64,000 bases of DNA from Candidatus Methylopumilus planktonicus (GTDB lineage Bacteria; Pseudomonadota; Gammaproteobacteria; Burkholderiales; Methylophilaceae), in assembly GCF_000981505.1 (NCBI RefSeq), contig NZ_LN827929.1, forward strand, positions 124,001 to 188,000, read 5' to 3'. A model generated the notes under the pieces. It saw only the letters and a program-made list of their open reading frames with translations. It ran no database searches and was not told the DNA's origin. Position numbers and translations under genes: made by a program. Below, piece by piece: positions 45,477-55,390 of the stretch (its first letter is position 1; each line of letters opens with the position of its first letter).

Positions 45477-45719
45477 ATGACCGCTGACGATATTAAACAA
45501 TCGATTATTGTAAAACTTGAGTGTGAGTTTATTGAAATTTTAGGTGAGGATGGCACTCATTTTGAAGGCACGATTGTGAGTCGATTATTTGAAGGATTAA
45601 ATCGCGTTAAACAACACCAAATGGTATTTAATGCTTTAGGCGATAAGATGAAAAGTGACATTCATGCTTTATCTATGAAGACCTATACATTAAATGAATG
45701 GAATCAATTAAAAACGTAA
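45477..45719 (+). CDS. ibaG: BolA-family protein IbaG
   Basis: 80 residues, BolA fold with the conserved RLFEGLNRVKQHQMVFNALG (His and downstream residues used for Fe-S ligation with monothiol glutaredoxins). The position directly before the grxD gene supports a BolA-Grx partnership in iron-sulfur or iron regulation. Confidence 0.92.
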   Translation: MTADDIKQSIIVKLECEFIEILGEDGTHFEGTIVSRLFEGLNRVKQHQMVFNALGDKMKSDIHALSMKTYTLNEWNQLKT

Positions 45720-45735
45720 TTTTGAGGAGTAAAGC

Positions 45736-46047
45736 ATGAGTGCGCAAGATAAGATACAAAAAACGATTAATGAACATAATGTAGTTTTATACATGAAAGG
45801 AAGTCCCAAATTTCCTCAGTGTGGGTTTTCAAGCCTAGCAACTCAAATTTTAGATGCTTGTGATACTGATTTTCATGCCGTTGATGTATTGCAAGACCCG
45901 GAAATCAGAGAAGGCATCAAAGTGTTTGCTAATTGGCCAACTATTCCACAGCTTTATATTCATGGGGAATTTATTGGCGGTGCTGACATTATTAAAGAGA
46001 TGTATGAAACTGGAGAATTATTAAAGCTATTAAAGGCTAATTCATAA
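45736..46047 (+). CDS. grxD: Monothiol glutaredoxin GrxD
   Basis: 103 residues with the CGFS active site at 29-32, WPTIPQLY and GGADI glutathione-binding motifs. Monothiol glutaredoxins carry a bridged 2Fe-2S cluster and pair with BolA proteins; ibaG is 16 bases upstream. Good ribosome binding site (GAGGAG). Confidence 0.96.
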   Translation: MSAQDKIQKTINEHNVVLYMKGSPKFPQCGFSSLATQILDACDTDFHAVDVLQDPEIREGIKVFANWPTIPQLYIHGEFIGGADIIKEMYETGELLKLLKANS

Positions 46048-46048
46048 C

Positions 46049-47314
46049 TTGGATAAGTTAGTTATTCAAGGACAGTCCCCTCTTCATGGCGAGCTTGAAA
46101 TATCAGGCGCAAAAAACGCAGCCTTACCTATACTTATTGCATCCCTTCTTACTGAAGACACATTATCGTTAACACATGTACCTCATCTTCAAGACGTTAA
46201 TACAGCTAAGTCTTTACTTAAATATATGGGCGTTGATATCCAGGTTGAAAACGACAAAACTGAATTAACTGCAAAAGAAATTACTAATAAAAATGCACCT
46301 TATGAGCGAGTTAAAACAATGCGCGCTTCTATTCTTGTTTTAGGCCCTTTGCTTGCAAGATTTGGTGAAGCTCGAGTTTCATTGCCGGGAGGTTGTGCCA
46401 TTGGATCTAGGCCTGTTGATATCCATATCAAAGGGCTTCAGGCAATGGGCGCAAAAATAGATATTCATAATGGCTATATTGAGGCTTCGACAAAACATTT
46501 ACTAAAATCGAAGTTACAAGGCTGTAAATTTTATATGGATATTGTTACTGTTACAGGTACCGAGAATTTAATGATGGCTGCCTCATTGGCTGAAGGGGTC
46601 ACTATTTTAGAGAATGCTGCTAAGGAACCTGAAGTTGTAGATCTTGGGCAATGCTTAAATAAAATGGGTGCAAAGATTAAAGGTCTAGGGACTGACGTGA
46701 TTACAATTGAAGGTGTCGACTCTCTTCATAAAGCAAATCATGACGTGATATTTGATAGAATTGAAGCAGGCACATATTTAGCAGCCGTTGCAATGACGGG
46801 CGGTGACGTAATTTTAAAAAATGTACAGCATAAATACTTAGATGCAATTACGCTAAAATTGATAGAAACCGGCGTTAAAATTGAATCACATGAAAATTCA
46901 ATACGTATTAAAAGCGATGGAAAATTGAAGGCGGTAAGCTTAAGAACTGCGCCTTACCCTGCCTTTCCTACGGATATGCAAGCACAAATGATGGCATTAA
47001 ATACTATTGCAGAAGGTGTATCAGAAGTCACCGAAACTATATTTGAAAATCGTTTTATGCATGTACAAGAGCTTATTCGCATGGGGGCACAAATCGACAT
47101 TAGAGGAAATACGGCAATCATCCGAGGCAAGGAATATTTAGAGGGAGCTTCAGTAATGGCAACAGATCTAAGGGCCTCCGCAAGCCTTGTTATTGCAAGT
47201 TTGGCAGCAAGAGGACAAACTACGATTGAGCGTATTTATCATCTGGATCGTGGGTATGAAAAATTAGAGGATAAATTCAATCAACTAGGCGCCAATATTA
47301 AACGGATTCATTAA
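46049..47314 (+). CDS. murA: UDP-N-acetylglucosamine 1-carboxyvinyltransferase MurA
   Basis: 421 residues. Catalytic Cys116 in LPGGCAIGSRPVD, Lys22-Asn23 in SGAKNAALPI. First committed step of peptidoglycan synthesis (PEP transfer to UDP-GlcNAc). The start is TTG at 46049, one base after the grxD stop. Followed two bases after its stop by hisG, the usual betaproteobacterial order. Confidence 0.97.
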   Translation: MDKLVIQGQSPLHGELEISGAKNAALPILIASLLTEDTLSLTHVPHLQDVNTAKSLLKYMGVDIQVENDKTELTAKEITNKNAPYERVKTMRASILVLGPLLARFGEARVSLPGGCAIGSRPVDIHIKGLQAMGAKIDIHNGYIEASTKHLLKSKLQGCKFYMDIVTVTGTENLMMAASLAEGVTILENAAKEPEVVDLGQCLNKMGAKIKGLGTDVITIEGVDSLHKANHDVIFDRIEAGTYLAAVAMTGGDVILKNVQHKYLDAITLKLIETGVKIESHENSIRIKSDGKLKAVSLRTAPYPAFPTDMQAQMMALNTIAEGVSEVTETIFENRFMHVQELIRMGAQIDIRGNTAIIRGKEYLEGASVMATDLRASASLVIASLAARGQTTIERIYHLDRGYEKLEDKFNQLGANIKRIH

Positions 47315-47315
47315 G

Positions 47316-47957
47316 ATGAAAATTACAATTGCTTTATCTAAAGGAAGAATATTTGAACAAACTATCCCTCTTCTAGAGAGGATAGGGATTACTTGTAATG
47401 AGAATCCTGAAACGTCAAGAAAACTTATTTTAGATACCAATCAAAAAGATATAAAACTTATTATTGTAAGAGCGACAGATGTGCCAACTTATGTTGAATA
47501 TGGTGCAGCTGATATTGGCATTACTGGCAAAGATATTCTTGATGAGTATATGGGCGAAGGACTTTACCAGCCCATTGATCTTAATATTGGACGTTGCAAA
47601 ATGATGGTTGCAGCTAAACAAGATTTTGATTATGCAGGCGCTATTAAAAAAGGTGTGCGTTTAAAGGTGGCAACAAAATATGTAAAAACGGCCAAAGAGC
47701 ACTTCGCAAAAAAAGGTATGCATATCGATTTGATTAAACTATATGGCTCAATGGAGCTAGCCCCCCTTGTAGGGCTTGCAGATGTCATTGTAGATTTGGT
47801 GAGTACAGGAAAGACATTAAAAGCTAATAATCTTGTTGCTGTTGAAGACATTTGTGATATCAGTTCTCGACTCATCATTAACCAAGCATCTTTAAAATTA
47901 AAAAGAGAGCTTTTACAGCCAATTCTTCGACAGTTTGAAAGTGCTCTCAAAGCATAA
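47316..47957 (+). CDS. hisG: ATP phosphoribosyltransferase HisG, short form
   Basis: 213 residues: the short type lacking the C-terminal regulatory domain, so it should need HisZ for activity and histidine feedback. LSKGRIFEQTIPLLE, DVPTYVEYGAADIGI and DVIVDLVSTGKTLKAN motifs are present. hisZ is not in the window. First gene of a nine-gene his operon. Confidence 0.96.
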   Translation: MKITIALSKGRIFEQTIPLLERIGITCNENPETSRKLILDTNQKDIKLIIVRATDVPTYVEYGAADIGITGKDILDEYMGEGLYQPIDLNIGRCKMMVAAKQDFDYAGAIKKGVRLKVATKYVKTAKEHFAKKGMHIDLIKLYGSMELAPLVGLADVIVDLVSTGKTLKANNLVAVEDICDISSRLIINQASLKLKRELLQPILRQFESALKA

Positions 47958-47965
47958 TCGTACCT

Positions 47966-49270
47966 ATGATTCAAATTAAAAAATTAAATACAGAAGATGC
48001 AAACTTTAAGGATCAGTTAAATAAGCTCATTTTCTTTGAAGCTGAAGATAATATTCAAATCGAAAAAACTGTCGCAGAAATTTTGAGTGATGTGAAAAAA
48101 AGAGGCGACCAAGCTGTGATTGAATATACTAAAAAATTTGATCATGTAGATTTTTCGCGCATGGAAGAGTTTGAAATTTCCAAAGAAGAATTAAATTTAG
48201 CTTTAGAAAATTTACCCGTATTGTCTAGAGAGGCTCTTGAGGAAGCTGCTAAGAGAGTTTTTGATTATCACAAAAAACAGTTAATCAGTTCTTGGAGCTT
48301 CACTGAAGATGATGAGACGTTACTTGGTCAAAAAGTTACATCATTAGATCGTGTAGGTTTATATGTTCCTGGAGGAAAAGCTGCATACCCTTCATCAGTA
48401 TTAATGAATGCAATTCCAGCAAAAGTTGCAGGGGTTCAGGAAATTATTATGGTAGTTCCGTCACCTCGCGGAGAAAGAAACCAATTAGTATTAGCAGCTG
48501 CAGCTCTTGTTAAAGTTGATCGTGTATTTGCAATTGGTGGCGCTCAAGCAATAGGCGCTCTTGCCTATGGTACCCAAACAATTCCCCAAGTCGACAAAAT
48601 TGTAGGACCAGGCAATGCTTATGTTGCAGAGGCTAAAAGAAGAGTATTTGGTGTGGTTGGTATTGATATGATTGCAGGGCCTTCTGAAATACTAATTATT
48701 GCAGATGAAAAATCTAATCCAGATTGGATTGCTATGGATTTATTTTCTCAAGCAGAACATGATGAGCTTGCACAATCAATTTTAATTAGCCCAAGCGCGG
48801 ACTTTTTAACCCAGGTTCAAGAAAGTATTAATAAATTGATTGGAAGCATGCCAAGAAAAAATATTATTGAAACTTCTTTAACAAATAGAGGTGCAATGAT
48901 CAAAGTAAAAACATTAGAAGAAGCTGCAGAGATTTCAAATTTTATTTCACCCGAACATTTAGAGCTCTCAGTAGAAGATCCAGATACCCTCGTTAATAGT
49001 ATTAAACATGCCGGTGCTATTTTTATGGGAAGAAATACATGTGAAGCTGTAGGCGACTATTGTGCTGGACCAAATCATGTTCTACCTACATCAAGAACAG
49101 CAAGATTTTCTTCTCCACTTGGTGTTTATGATTTTCAAAAACGTTCAAGCCTAATTAAATTATCTAATCAAGGTGCTCGTATGCTTGGAAAAATTGCTTC
49201 AGTCTTGGCGAATGGTGAAGGACTTCAGGCACACGCAAAATCTGCAGAATATCGTATAGATAATGAGTAA
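47966..49270 (+). CDS. hisD: Histidinol dehydrogenase HisD
   Basis: 434 residues. RVGLYVPGGKAAYPSSVLM, IVGPGNAYVAEAKR, AGPSEILI and the zinc-binding SQAEHDELAQ motif are intact. Oxidises histidinol to histidine with two NAD+. The stop overlaps the hisC start by eight bases. Confidence 0.97.
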   Translation: MIQIKKLNTEDANFKDQLNKLIFFEAEDNIQIEKTVAEILSDVKKRGDQAVIEYTKKFDHVDFSRMEEFEISKEELNLALENLPVLSREALEEAAKRVFDYHKKQLISSWSFTEDDETLLGQKVTSLDRVGLYVPGGKAAYPSSVLMNAIPAKVAGVQEIIMVVPSPRGERNQLVLAAAALVKVDRVFAIGGAQAIGALAYGTQTIPQVDKIVGPGNAYVAEAKRRVFGVVGIDMIAGPSEILIIADEKSNPDWIAMDLFSQAEHDELAQSILISPSADFLTQVQESINKLIGSMPRKNIIETSLTNRGAMIKVKTLEEAAEISNFISPEHLELSVEDPDTLVNSIKHAGAIFMGRNTCEAVGDYCAGPNHVLPTSRTARFSSPLGVYDFQKRSSLIKLSNQGARMLGKIASVLANGEGLQAHAKSAEYRIDNE

Positions 49271-50327
49271 ATTTTGGAGCAAGGTTGTCCACGGCTTAAC
49301 ACCATATATTCCTGGCGAGCAACCTAAAATTCATAGTCTTGTTAAGTTAAATACGAACGAGAATCCTTATGGGCCGAGTCCAAAGGTTATTGCTGCAATT
49401 AAACAGTTTGCGGATGATACTTTAAAGCTTTACCCAGACCCAAATTCAGAAGCGCTTAAAAAATCAATTGCTGATTATTTTAAAGTAAAGGCTAACAATG
49501 TTTTTGTGGGTAATGGTTCGGATGAAGTTTTAGCCATGGCTTTTCAGGCGCTTTTAAAACATAACGCACCTATTTTATTTCCTGACATTACTTATAGTTT
49601 TTACCCCGTATACTGCAAGCTTTATGACATTGACTTCAAGGTCATACCTGTTAATAGTTCGTTTGAGATTGCATTGAATGATTATTTAATACCTAATGGA
49701 GGTATTGTTTTTCCAAATCCAAATGCACCTACTGGTATTCCTCTTACTTCAAACCAAATTGAAACTTTCCTTAAAAAAAATAATGACTCTGTAGTTATTG
49801 TAGATGAAGCTTATGTCGATTTTGGGACAGAGTCTGTTATTCACCTTACAGAAAAATATAATAATTTATTGGTTACACATTCTTTTTCTAAATCGAGATC
49901 ATTGGCAGGATTAAGACTTGGTTATGCTATAGGGCATAGAGATCTAATTGAAGCATTGATGAGAGTGAAAGATAGTTTTAACTCTTATCCAATAGACCGA
50001 TTAGGATTAATTGCAGGTATTGAATCCTTCAAAGATGATTCATATTTTAAAAATACTTGCCAAAAGGTTATTCATACGAAAATAAATTTTGTAGAGAAAT
50101 TGACTGGCCTTAATTTTTCAGTACTTCCTTCAGGTGCTAATTTTGTTTTCGCTAAGCATGCTGCTGTAGAAGGAAAAATAATCGTAAGTAAACTAAGAGA
50201 TCAAGGAATTGTGGTAAGGCGTTTTGATAATCCGATACGAATTTCCTCTTACGTTCGATTCACAATTGGTTCTGATGAGGAAATGGATTCATTATTTAAA
50301 GCCTTAAAACTTATCCTAAGCGCATGA
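49263..50327 (+). CDS. hisC: Histidinol-phosphate aminotransferase HisC
   Basis: 354 residues, fold-I PLP enzyme. LNTNENPYGPSPKV, VGNGSDEVL and the PLP-Lys region HSFSKSRSLAGLRLGYA. Transaminates imidazole-acetol phosphate. Overlaps hisD by eight bases. Confidence 0.96.
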   Translation: MSKFWSKVVHGLTPYIPGEQPKIHSLVKLNTNENPYGPSPKVIAAIKQFADDTLKLYPDPNSEALKKSIADYFKVKANNVFVGNGSDEVLAMAFQALLKHNAPILFPDITYSFYPVYCKLYDIDFKVIPVNSSFEIALNDYLIPNGGIVFPNPNAPTGIPLTSNQIETFLKKNNDSVVIVDEAYVDFGTESVIHLTEKYNNLLVTHSFSKSRSLAGLRLGYAIGHRDLIEALMRVKDSFNSYPIDRLGLIAGIESFKDDSYFKNTCQKVIHTKINFVEKLTGLNFSVLPSGANFVFAKHAAVEGKIIVSKLRDQGIVVRRFDNPIRISSYVRFTIGSDEEMDSLFKALKLILSA

Positions 50328-50391
50328 AATAATTGATGTTAATTACATTTTTAATGAGTTAAAATATCTTATCTACTTTAAGTAAAAAAAT

Positions 50392-50982
50392 ATGACAAGA
50401 TCAGCATCCGTTTCAAGAAATACAAACGAAACTAAAATTGAGGTAAGTATTAATCTTGATGGTCAGGGGAGTGCAAAACTCAATACTGGCATTGGTTTCT
50501 TGGATCATATGTTAGACCAAGTGGCGCGTCACGGTATGTTCGACTTAGAAGTCACAGCAAAGGGCGATCTTCATATCGATGCACATCATACTGTTGAAGA
50601 TGTTGGTATAGTCCTCGGACAGGCTTTCAGTAAAGCAATCGGAGATAAAAAAGGCATTACCAGATATGGGACAGCCATTATTCCGCTAGATGAGGCATTA
50701 TCTAGAGTTGTGCTTGATATCTCAGGCAGGCCTGGACTAATGTTTGATGTCGAATTCAAAAGGGCAGTTATAGGTGAATTTGATGTTGATTTAATACACG
50801 AATTTTTTCAAGGATTCGTAAATCATGCAAATATCACCATGCACATCGACAATCTTAAAGGCGATAACTCACATCACCAGGCAGAAACTATATATAAGGC
50901 ATTTGGAAGAGCCCTTAAAATGGCCGTTTGTATTGATCCAAAAATTTCTGGCATAACCCCCTCAACCAAAGGTAGTCTATAA
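50392..50982 (+). CDS. hisB: Imidazoleglycerol-phosphate dehydratase HisB
   Basis: 196 residues, monofunctional. GFLDHMLDQVARHG, DAHHTVEDVGI and NHANITMHI with metal-binding His clusters. The phosphatase domain fused in E. coli is absent, so another histidinol phosphatase is needed. Preceded by a 64-base gap, the largest inside the his run, which may hold an internal promoter. Confidence 0.97.
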   Translation: MTRSASVSRNTNETKIEVSINLDGQGSAKLNTGIGFLDHMLDQVARHGMFDLEVTAKGDLHIDAHHTVEDVGIVLGQAFSKAIGDKKGITRYGTAIIPLDEALSRVVLDISGRPGLMFDVEFKRAVIGEFDVDLIHEFFQGFVNHANITMHIDNLKGDNSHHQAETIYKAFGRALKMAVCIDPKISGITPSTKGSL

Positions 50983-51004
50983 ACCTTTTTTCACCAAAAT
51001 AATA

Positions 51005-51637
51005 ATGATCGCAATCATTGATTATGGAATGGGAAATTTAAAGTCAGTATTTAATGCCTTTAAACAAGTCTCACCCGAAGCTGATATTAAAGTCACAAGC
51101 AATCCTGCTGACATTAAAAAAGCACATCATGTCGTTTTCCCAGGTCAAGGTGCTATGCCTGACTGCATAAGAGAGCTTGATGAAAGAAATTTAAGATCCT
51201 CTGTGATAGATGCGGCAAAAACAAAACCTTTTTTAGGAATATGTATTGGTTTGCAGATGCTATTTGATACAAGCGAAGAAGGTAATACGGATGGCTTAGG
51301 ATTGTTGAGCGGCACTATTAAACGATTTAATAATGAAAATACAGCGGACGAAAGCGGCCATAAGTTAAAAATTCCGCATATGGGGTGGAATGAAGTGTCA
51401 CAAACAAATGATCATCCTTTATGGAAAAACATTAGTAATAACGATCGATTTTATTTTGTTCATAGTTATTATTTAGAGTCTAAAGATAAAAATATCGTGT
51501 CAGCTGAAACTTTATATGCACAAAAATTTTGTTGTGCTATTGCTAAAGAAAATATTTTTGCGGTGCAATTTCATCCAGAAAAAAGTTCTACTGCTGGCTT
51601 ACAGCTTATAAAAAACTTTGTTCAATGGGCGGTATAG
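51005..51637 (+). CDS. hisH: Imidazole glycerol phosphate synthase glutaminase subunit HisH
   Basis: 210 residues, class-I glutamine amidotransferase. Nucleophile Cys80 in FLGICIGLQML and the His-Pro-Glu of VQFHPEKSS. Supplies ammonia to HisF, encoded two genes on. Confidence 0.97.
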   Translation: MIAIIDYGMGNLKSVFNAFKQVSPEADIKVTSNPADIKKAHHVVFPGQGAMPDCIRELDERNLRSSVIDAAKTKPFLGICIGLQMLFDTSEEGNTDGLGLLSGTIKRFNNENTADESGHKLKIPHMGWNEVSQTNDHPLWKNISNNDRFYFVHSYYLESKDKNIVSAETLYAQKFCCAIAKENIFAVQFHPEKSSTAGLQLIKNFVQWAV

Positions 51638-51648
51638 GTTTTTAGTTT

Positions 51649-52389
51649 ATGTTAATCATTCCAGCAATTGATCTAAAAGATGGTAAGTGCGTTAGGCTTA
51701 AGCAAGGCTTAATGGAAGAATCAACTATCTTTTCAGAAAACCCTGGGGAAGTAGCAAAACAATGGACAGACCTGGGTGCTAGAAGATTGCATCTGGTTGA
51801 TCTAAATGGCGCTTTTGCAGGCAAGCCAGTGAATGAATCGGCGATTAAAGCAATTGTAAAAGAAGTTGATGGCGCGATTCCAATTCAATTAGGTGGTGGT
51901 ATTCGTAATCTCGATACAGTAGAAAAATACCTTAATAGCGGCGTTGACTACATCATTATAGGAACAGCTGCGGTTAAAAATCCTGGCTTCCTGCATGAAG
52001 CATGTTATGCATTTCCTGGACAAATTATTGTGGGTCTTGATGCAAAGGAAGGGGAAGTGGCTATTGATGGGTGGGCTAAATTAACTGGACACAATGTAAT
52101 TGAACTTGCAAAAAAATTTGAAGGATATGGTGTTGAAGGAATCATCTATACAGATATTGGACGTGATGGGATGTTAAATGGATTAAATATTGAGGCGACC
52201 GAAAAATTAGCTGAGGCGCTAACCATCCCTGTCATTGCTAGTGGTGGGGTGACCAATCTAGAAGACATTAGAAACTTATCTTCAATTGCTTATTCGGGGG
52301 TCATTGGAGCAATTACAGGCAGAGCCATATACGAGGGCACGCTTGATTTTAAGGCAGCACAAGCACTCGCAGATGAGCTTATTAAATAA
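51649..52389 (+). CDS. hisA: Phosphoribosylformimino-AICAR-P isomerase HisA
   Basis: 246 residues, TIM barrel with IPAIDLKDGKCVRL at the start (catalytic Asp) and TDIGRDGMLNG. Amadori rearrangement in histidine synthesis. The next gene, hisF, is a structural relative and starts immediately after the stop. Confidence 0.97.
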   Translation: MLIIPAIDLKDGKCVRLKQGLMEESTIFSENPGEVAKQWTDLGARRLHLVDLNGAFAGKPVNESAIKAIVKEVDGAIPIQLGGGIRNLDTVEKYLNSGVDYIIIGTAAVKNPGFLHEACYAFPGQIIVGLDAKEGEVAIDGWAKLTGHNVIELAKKFEGYGVEGIIYTDIGRDGMLNGLNIEATEKLAEALTIPVIASGGVTNLEDIRNLSSIAYSGVIGAITGRAIYEGTLDFKAAQALADELIK

Positions 52390-53160
52390 ATGTCGCTTGC
52401 CAAAAGAATTATTCCTTGTCTGGATGTGACTGATGGCAGAGTAGTTAAAGGTATTAATTTCCTTGAGTTACAGGATGCAGGGGACCCTGTGGAAGTTGCA
52501 AAAAAATATAATGAACAGGGCGCTGATGAATTAACTTTTTTAGATATCACAGCAAGTTCAGATAATAGAGGTTTAATACTCCATATTATTGAAAACGTTG
52601 CAAAAGAAGTTTTTATCCCCCTCACTGTAGGCGGCGGTGTTCGAACTCTAAAAGATGTAAGAAATTTACTCAATGCAGGTGCTGACAAAGTCAGTATTAA
52701 TACGTCAGCAATTGTTAATCCAGATATTGTTTATCAAACTTCATCCCGTTTTGGTTCCCAGTGTATTGTTGTTGCAATAGATGCAAAGTTAACAGATCAA
52801 GGGGGTAAATCTTTTTGGCAAGTATTTACGCATGGGGGCAGAAATGCTACTGGGCTAGATGCAATTGAATGGGCTGCGAAAATGGCTTCATTAGGCGCAG
52901 GTGAATTATTAATTACGAGCATGGATCGAGACGGAACAAAAAAAGGTTTTGATCTCGAATTGATTAAGTCAATATCTGATAAAGTGGATGTGCCTATTAT
53001 TGCTTCCGGAGGCGTTGGTGATCTTCAGCATCTTGTAGACGGTATAAAAATAGGTGGGGCTGATGCAGTCCTAGCAGCAAGTATATTTCACTTTGGAGAA
53101 TATACAATCGATGAAGCAAAAGCGTTTATGAAGTCTAATCATATAGAGATTCGTCAATGA
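52390..53160 (+). CDS. hisF: Imidazole glycerol phosphate synthase cyclase subunit HisF
   Basis: 256 residues, TIM barrel. KRIIPCLDVTDGRVVKG at the start (catalytic Asp), LTVGGGVR and SMDRDGTKKG. Makes IGP and AICAR using ammonia from HisH. The stop overlaps hisI by four bases. Confidence 0.97.
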   Translation: MSLAKRIIPCLDVTDGRVVKGINFLELQDAGDPVEVAKKYNEQGADELTFLDITASSDNRGLILHIIENVAKEVFIPLTVGGGVRTLKDVRNLLNAGADKVSINTSAIVNPDIVYQTSSRFGSQCIVVAIDAKLTDQGGKSFWQVFTHGGRNATGLDAIEWAAKMASLGAGELLITSMDRDGTKKGFDLELIKSISDKVDVPIIASGGVGDLQHLVDGIKIGGADAVLAASIFHFGEYTIDEAKAFMKSNHIEIRQ

Positions 53161-53543
53161 GCTGGATACATTCAATAAAATGGGACTCTGATGGCCTAGT
53201 GCCGGTGATTGCTCAAGACTATAAAACAAATAAAGTTCTTATGTTTGCATGGATGAATGAAGAGGCCTTAGAGCTCACACAAAAAAATAAGAGAGCTTTT
53301 TATTGGTCAAGATCTAGGAAAAAAATTTGGGAAAAAGGTGAAGAATCGGGGCATATACAAAATGTTCGCGAGATAAGACTTGATTGCGATGGCGATGTGG
53401 TCTTGCTAAAAATTGAGCAAGTTGAAAATATTGCTTGTCATACCGGACGTGAAACTTGTTTCTATCAAAAATTAGATGATAAAGGCATATGGATAAATGA
53501 TCATGCCGTGATCAAAGAACCTAAAGATATTTATAAAAAATAA
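53157..53543 (+). CDS. hisI: Phosphoribosyl-AMP cyclohydrolase HisI
   Basis: 128 residues, unfused. MFAWMNEEAL, YWSRSRKKIWEKGEESGH and the metal-binding DCDGD and CHTGRETCFY motifs. hisE is a separate following gene, as usual in betaproteobacteria. Confidence 0.97.
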   Translation: MSWIHSIKWDSDGLVPVIAQDYKTNKVLMFAWMNEEALELTQKNKRAFYWSRSRKKIWEKGEESGHIQNVREIRLDCDGDVVLLKIEQVENIACHTGRETCFYQKLDDKGIWINDHAVIKEPKDIYKK

Positions 53544-53547
53544 AGAT

Positions 53548-53874
53548 ATGAACACTATTTTAAAAAAACTTACCGAAACACTCGAAGCTAGAAAAAAAGA
53601 TGATCCGACTAAATCATATACAGCTTCTTTGTATCGTGACGGGTTAGAAGCTATTTTAAAAAAAGTAAATGAAGAAGCTTTTGAAACAATCATTGCTGCG
53701 CGGCAAGGAGATGATAAGGAGCTTATTCATGAAGTCGCTGATCTTTGGTTTCATACCTTAGTATTAATGGCACATAAAAATTTAAGCGCAGAAGATATTT
53801 TGAATGAACTTGCAAGAAGAGAGGGCACTTCAGGCATTGAAGAGAAAGAAAGCCGCTCTTCAAAAGTAAAATAA
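53548..53874 (+). CDS. hisE: Phosphoribosyl-ATP pyrophosphatase HisE
   Basis: 108 residues, all-helical MazG-like fold: KVNEEAFETIIAA with the EEAxE metal site and HEVADLWFHTLVLM. Last his gene of the run, four bases after hisI. Confidence 0.95.
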   Translation: MNTILKKLTETLEARKKDDPTKSYTASLYRDGLEAILKKVNEEAFETIIAARQGDDKELIHEVADLWFHTLVLMAHKNLSAEDILNELARREGTSGIEEKESRSSKVK

Positions 53875-53875
53875 T

Positions 53876-54208
53876 ATGACATGCATTTTTTGTAAAATTA
53901 TTGACGGCTCTATACCAAGTAAAAAAATATTTGAGAATGATGAGTTGATTGCTTTTCATGATGTACATCCTATCGATAAAGTACACTTTCTCATTACACC
54001 TAAAAAACATATTGAAAATTTGATAACCTGTAGTGAAACTGATAAAGATATCTTATCAAATATGCTTTTATTAGCGCCTAGGTTAGCAAAAGAGTTAGGA
54101 TTAAAAGGCTTTCGTACAATGATCAATTCAGGCGCCGAGGGTGGTCAAGAAGTTTTTCATATGCACTTTCATGTCTACGGTGGAAGTTCAAAACTAGCAA
54201 AAATTTAA
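53876..54208 (+). CDS. hinT: HIT-family purine nucleoside phosphoramidase HinT
   Basis: 110 residues. The CIFCKIIDG start and the catalytic histidine triad in HMHFHVYGG. One base after hisE. Hydrolyses adenosine phosphoramidates; linkage to hisE and tat genes is common in betaproteobacteria. Confidence 0.93.
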   Translation: MTCIFCKIIDGSIPSKKIFENDELIAFHDVHPIDKVHFLITPKKHIENLITCSETDKDILSNMLLLAPRLAKELGLKGFRTMINSGAEGGQEVFHMHFHVYGGSSKLAKI

Positions 54209-54222
54209 TAAAGGGGATTGTT

Positions 54223-54420
54223 ATGGGATTTTCAAGCATTACACATTGGCTAATAGTTTTATTAATTGTCTTCTTAATATTTGGTACAAGTAAATTAAGA
54301 AATATTGGAAGCGATTTAGGCGCTGCAGTTAAGAACTTTAAAGATGCAGTTAAAAATCAAAATACACCAAAAAGTAAAGCATCAACTCGAAAGACTACAA
54401 AAACTCGAGCTAGAAAATAA
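54223..54420 (+). CDS. tatA: Sec-independent translocase protein TatA
   Basis: 65 residues: short N-terminal helix (about 6-22), the FG hinge (IFGTSKLRNIG) and a basic amphipathic tail. TatA forms the protein-conducting assembly. First gene of tatABC. Confidence 0.95.
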   Translation: MGFSSITHWLIVLLIVFLIFGTSKLRNIGSDLGAAVKNFKDAVKNQNTPKSKASTRKTTKTRARK

Positions 54421-54425
54421 GCTTT

Positions 54426-54650
54426 ATGTTTGATGTTTCATTTTCAGAGTTAGTCGTTATTTTTTTTGTAGCACTTATGGTTATTGGCCCAGAAAAGCTT
54501 CCTAAAGTTGCTAAGGTCTTGGGCAAGCTTACTGGAAGAGCTCAAAGTTATATTGGGAAGCTTAAAGAAGAGATTGAGCGAGAAGAAAAGTTTAAAGAGC
54601 TTCAAAAAATTCAGCGTGAAATTAAAAAAAAGTCGATTAAATCTCGGTGA
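54426..54650 (+). CDS. tatB: Sec-independent translocase protein TatB
   Basis: 74 residues, shorter than the E. coli protein (171) because the C-terminal tail is reduced. MFDVSFSELVVIFFVALMVI helix followed by GPEKLPKVAKVLGK. It is part of the substrate receptor with TatC. Confidence 0.93.
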   Translation: MFDVSFSELVVIFFVALMVIGPEKLPKVAKVLGKLTGRAQSYIGKLKEEIEREEKFKELQKIQREIKKKSIKSR

Positions 54651-55363
54651 CTCACTTTAAACCTTTTATTCAGCAACTCATTGAATTAAGAAATACTCTG
54701 TTTAGAGCTGCGGTTAGTTTCATTATTATTTTTGTATGTTTAAGTTTCTTCGCAAATGATATCTATAGTTTTTTCTCAGAACCACTTATTGATAAATTAA
54801 CAGACGGTAATAAGTTGGTAAGCACAGGGCTTACCTCAACATTTATAGTGCCAATCAAAATTACAGCCTTCGTTTCATTTTTACTCTCACTCCCTTTTAT
54901 TTTTTATCAGTTTTGGCGTTTTATTTCCCCTGGGCTTTATAAAAAAGAAAAAAAATTAATTTTATTTTCATTCGTGAGTGGTTTCATATTGTTCTTTATT
55001 GGAATGGCTTTTGCTTATTACCTCATTTTTCCAATAATATTTAATTTTTTTATTTTGATGACGCCAACAAATGTAAGTCTGATGATAGATATTTCAAATT
55101 ATCTGGATTTAATTTTATCCTTGCTCATCTCCTTTGGATTAGCATTTGAAGTACCGGTAATTATTATTATATTAGTGACATTAGGATGGGTAAAAGTTAA
55201 AACATTGGAAGAAGCAAGACCCTATATGATTGTGATTGCCTTTATCATTAGTGCTATTTTGACACCGCCTGATGTTATCTCACAATTTTGCTTAGCTATT
55301 CCATTATGGTTTTTATATGAATTAGGCTTATTTGCATCAAAACGAATTACCTTAAAGGCTTGA
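54647..55363 (+). CDS. tatC: Sec-independent translocase protein TatC
   Basis: 238 residues, six helices. ELRNTLFRAAVSF near the start, FYQFWRFISPGLYKKEK and AFIISAILTPPDV. GTG start overlapping the tatB stop by four bases. Recognises twin-arginine signals, a likely substrate being the Rieske protein encoded next. Confidence 0.95.
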   Translation: MTHFKPFIQQLIELRNTLFRAAVSFIIIFVCLSFFANDIYSFFSEPLIDKLTDGNKLVSTGLTSTFIVPIKITAFVSFLLSLPFIFYQFWRFISPGLYKKEKKLILFSFVSGFILFFIGMAFAYYLIFPIIFNFFILMTPTNVSLMIDISNYLDLILSLLISFGLAFEVPVIIIILVTLGWVKVKTLEEARPYMIVIAFIISAILTPPDVISQFCLAIPLWFLYELGLFASKRITLKA

Positions 55364-55390
55364 TAAGCTTTAATTTAGTTTTGCCTGCTA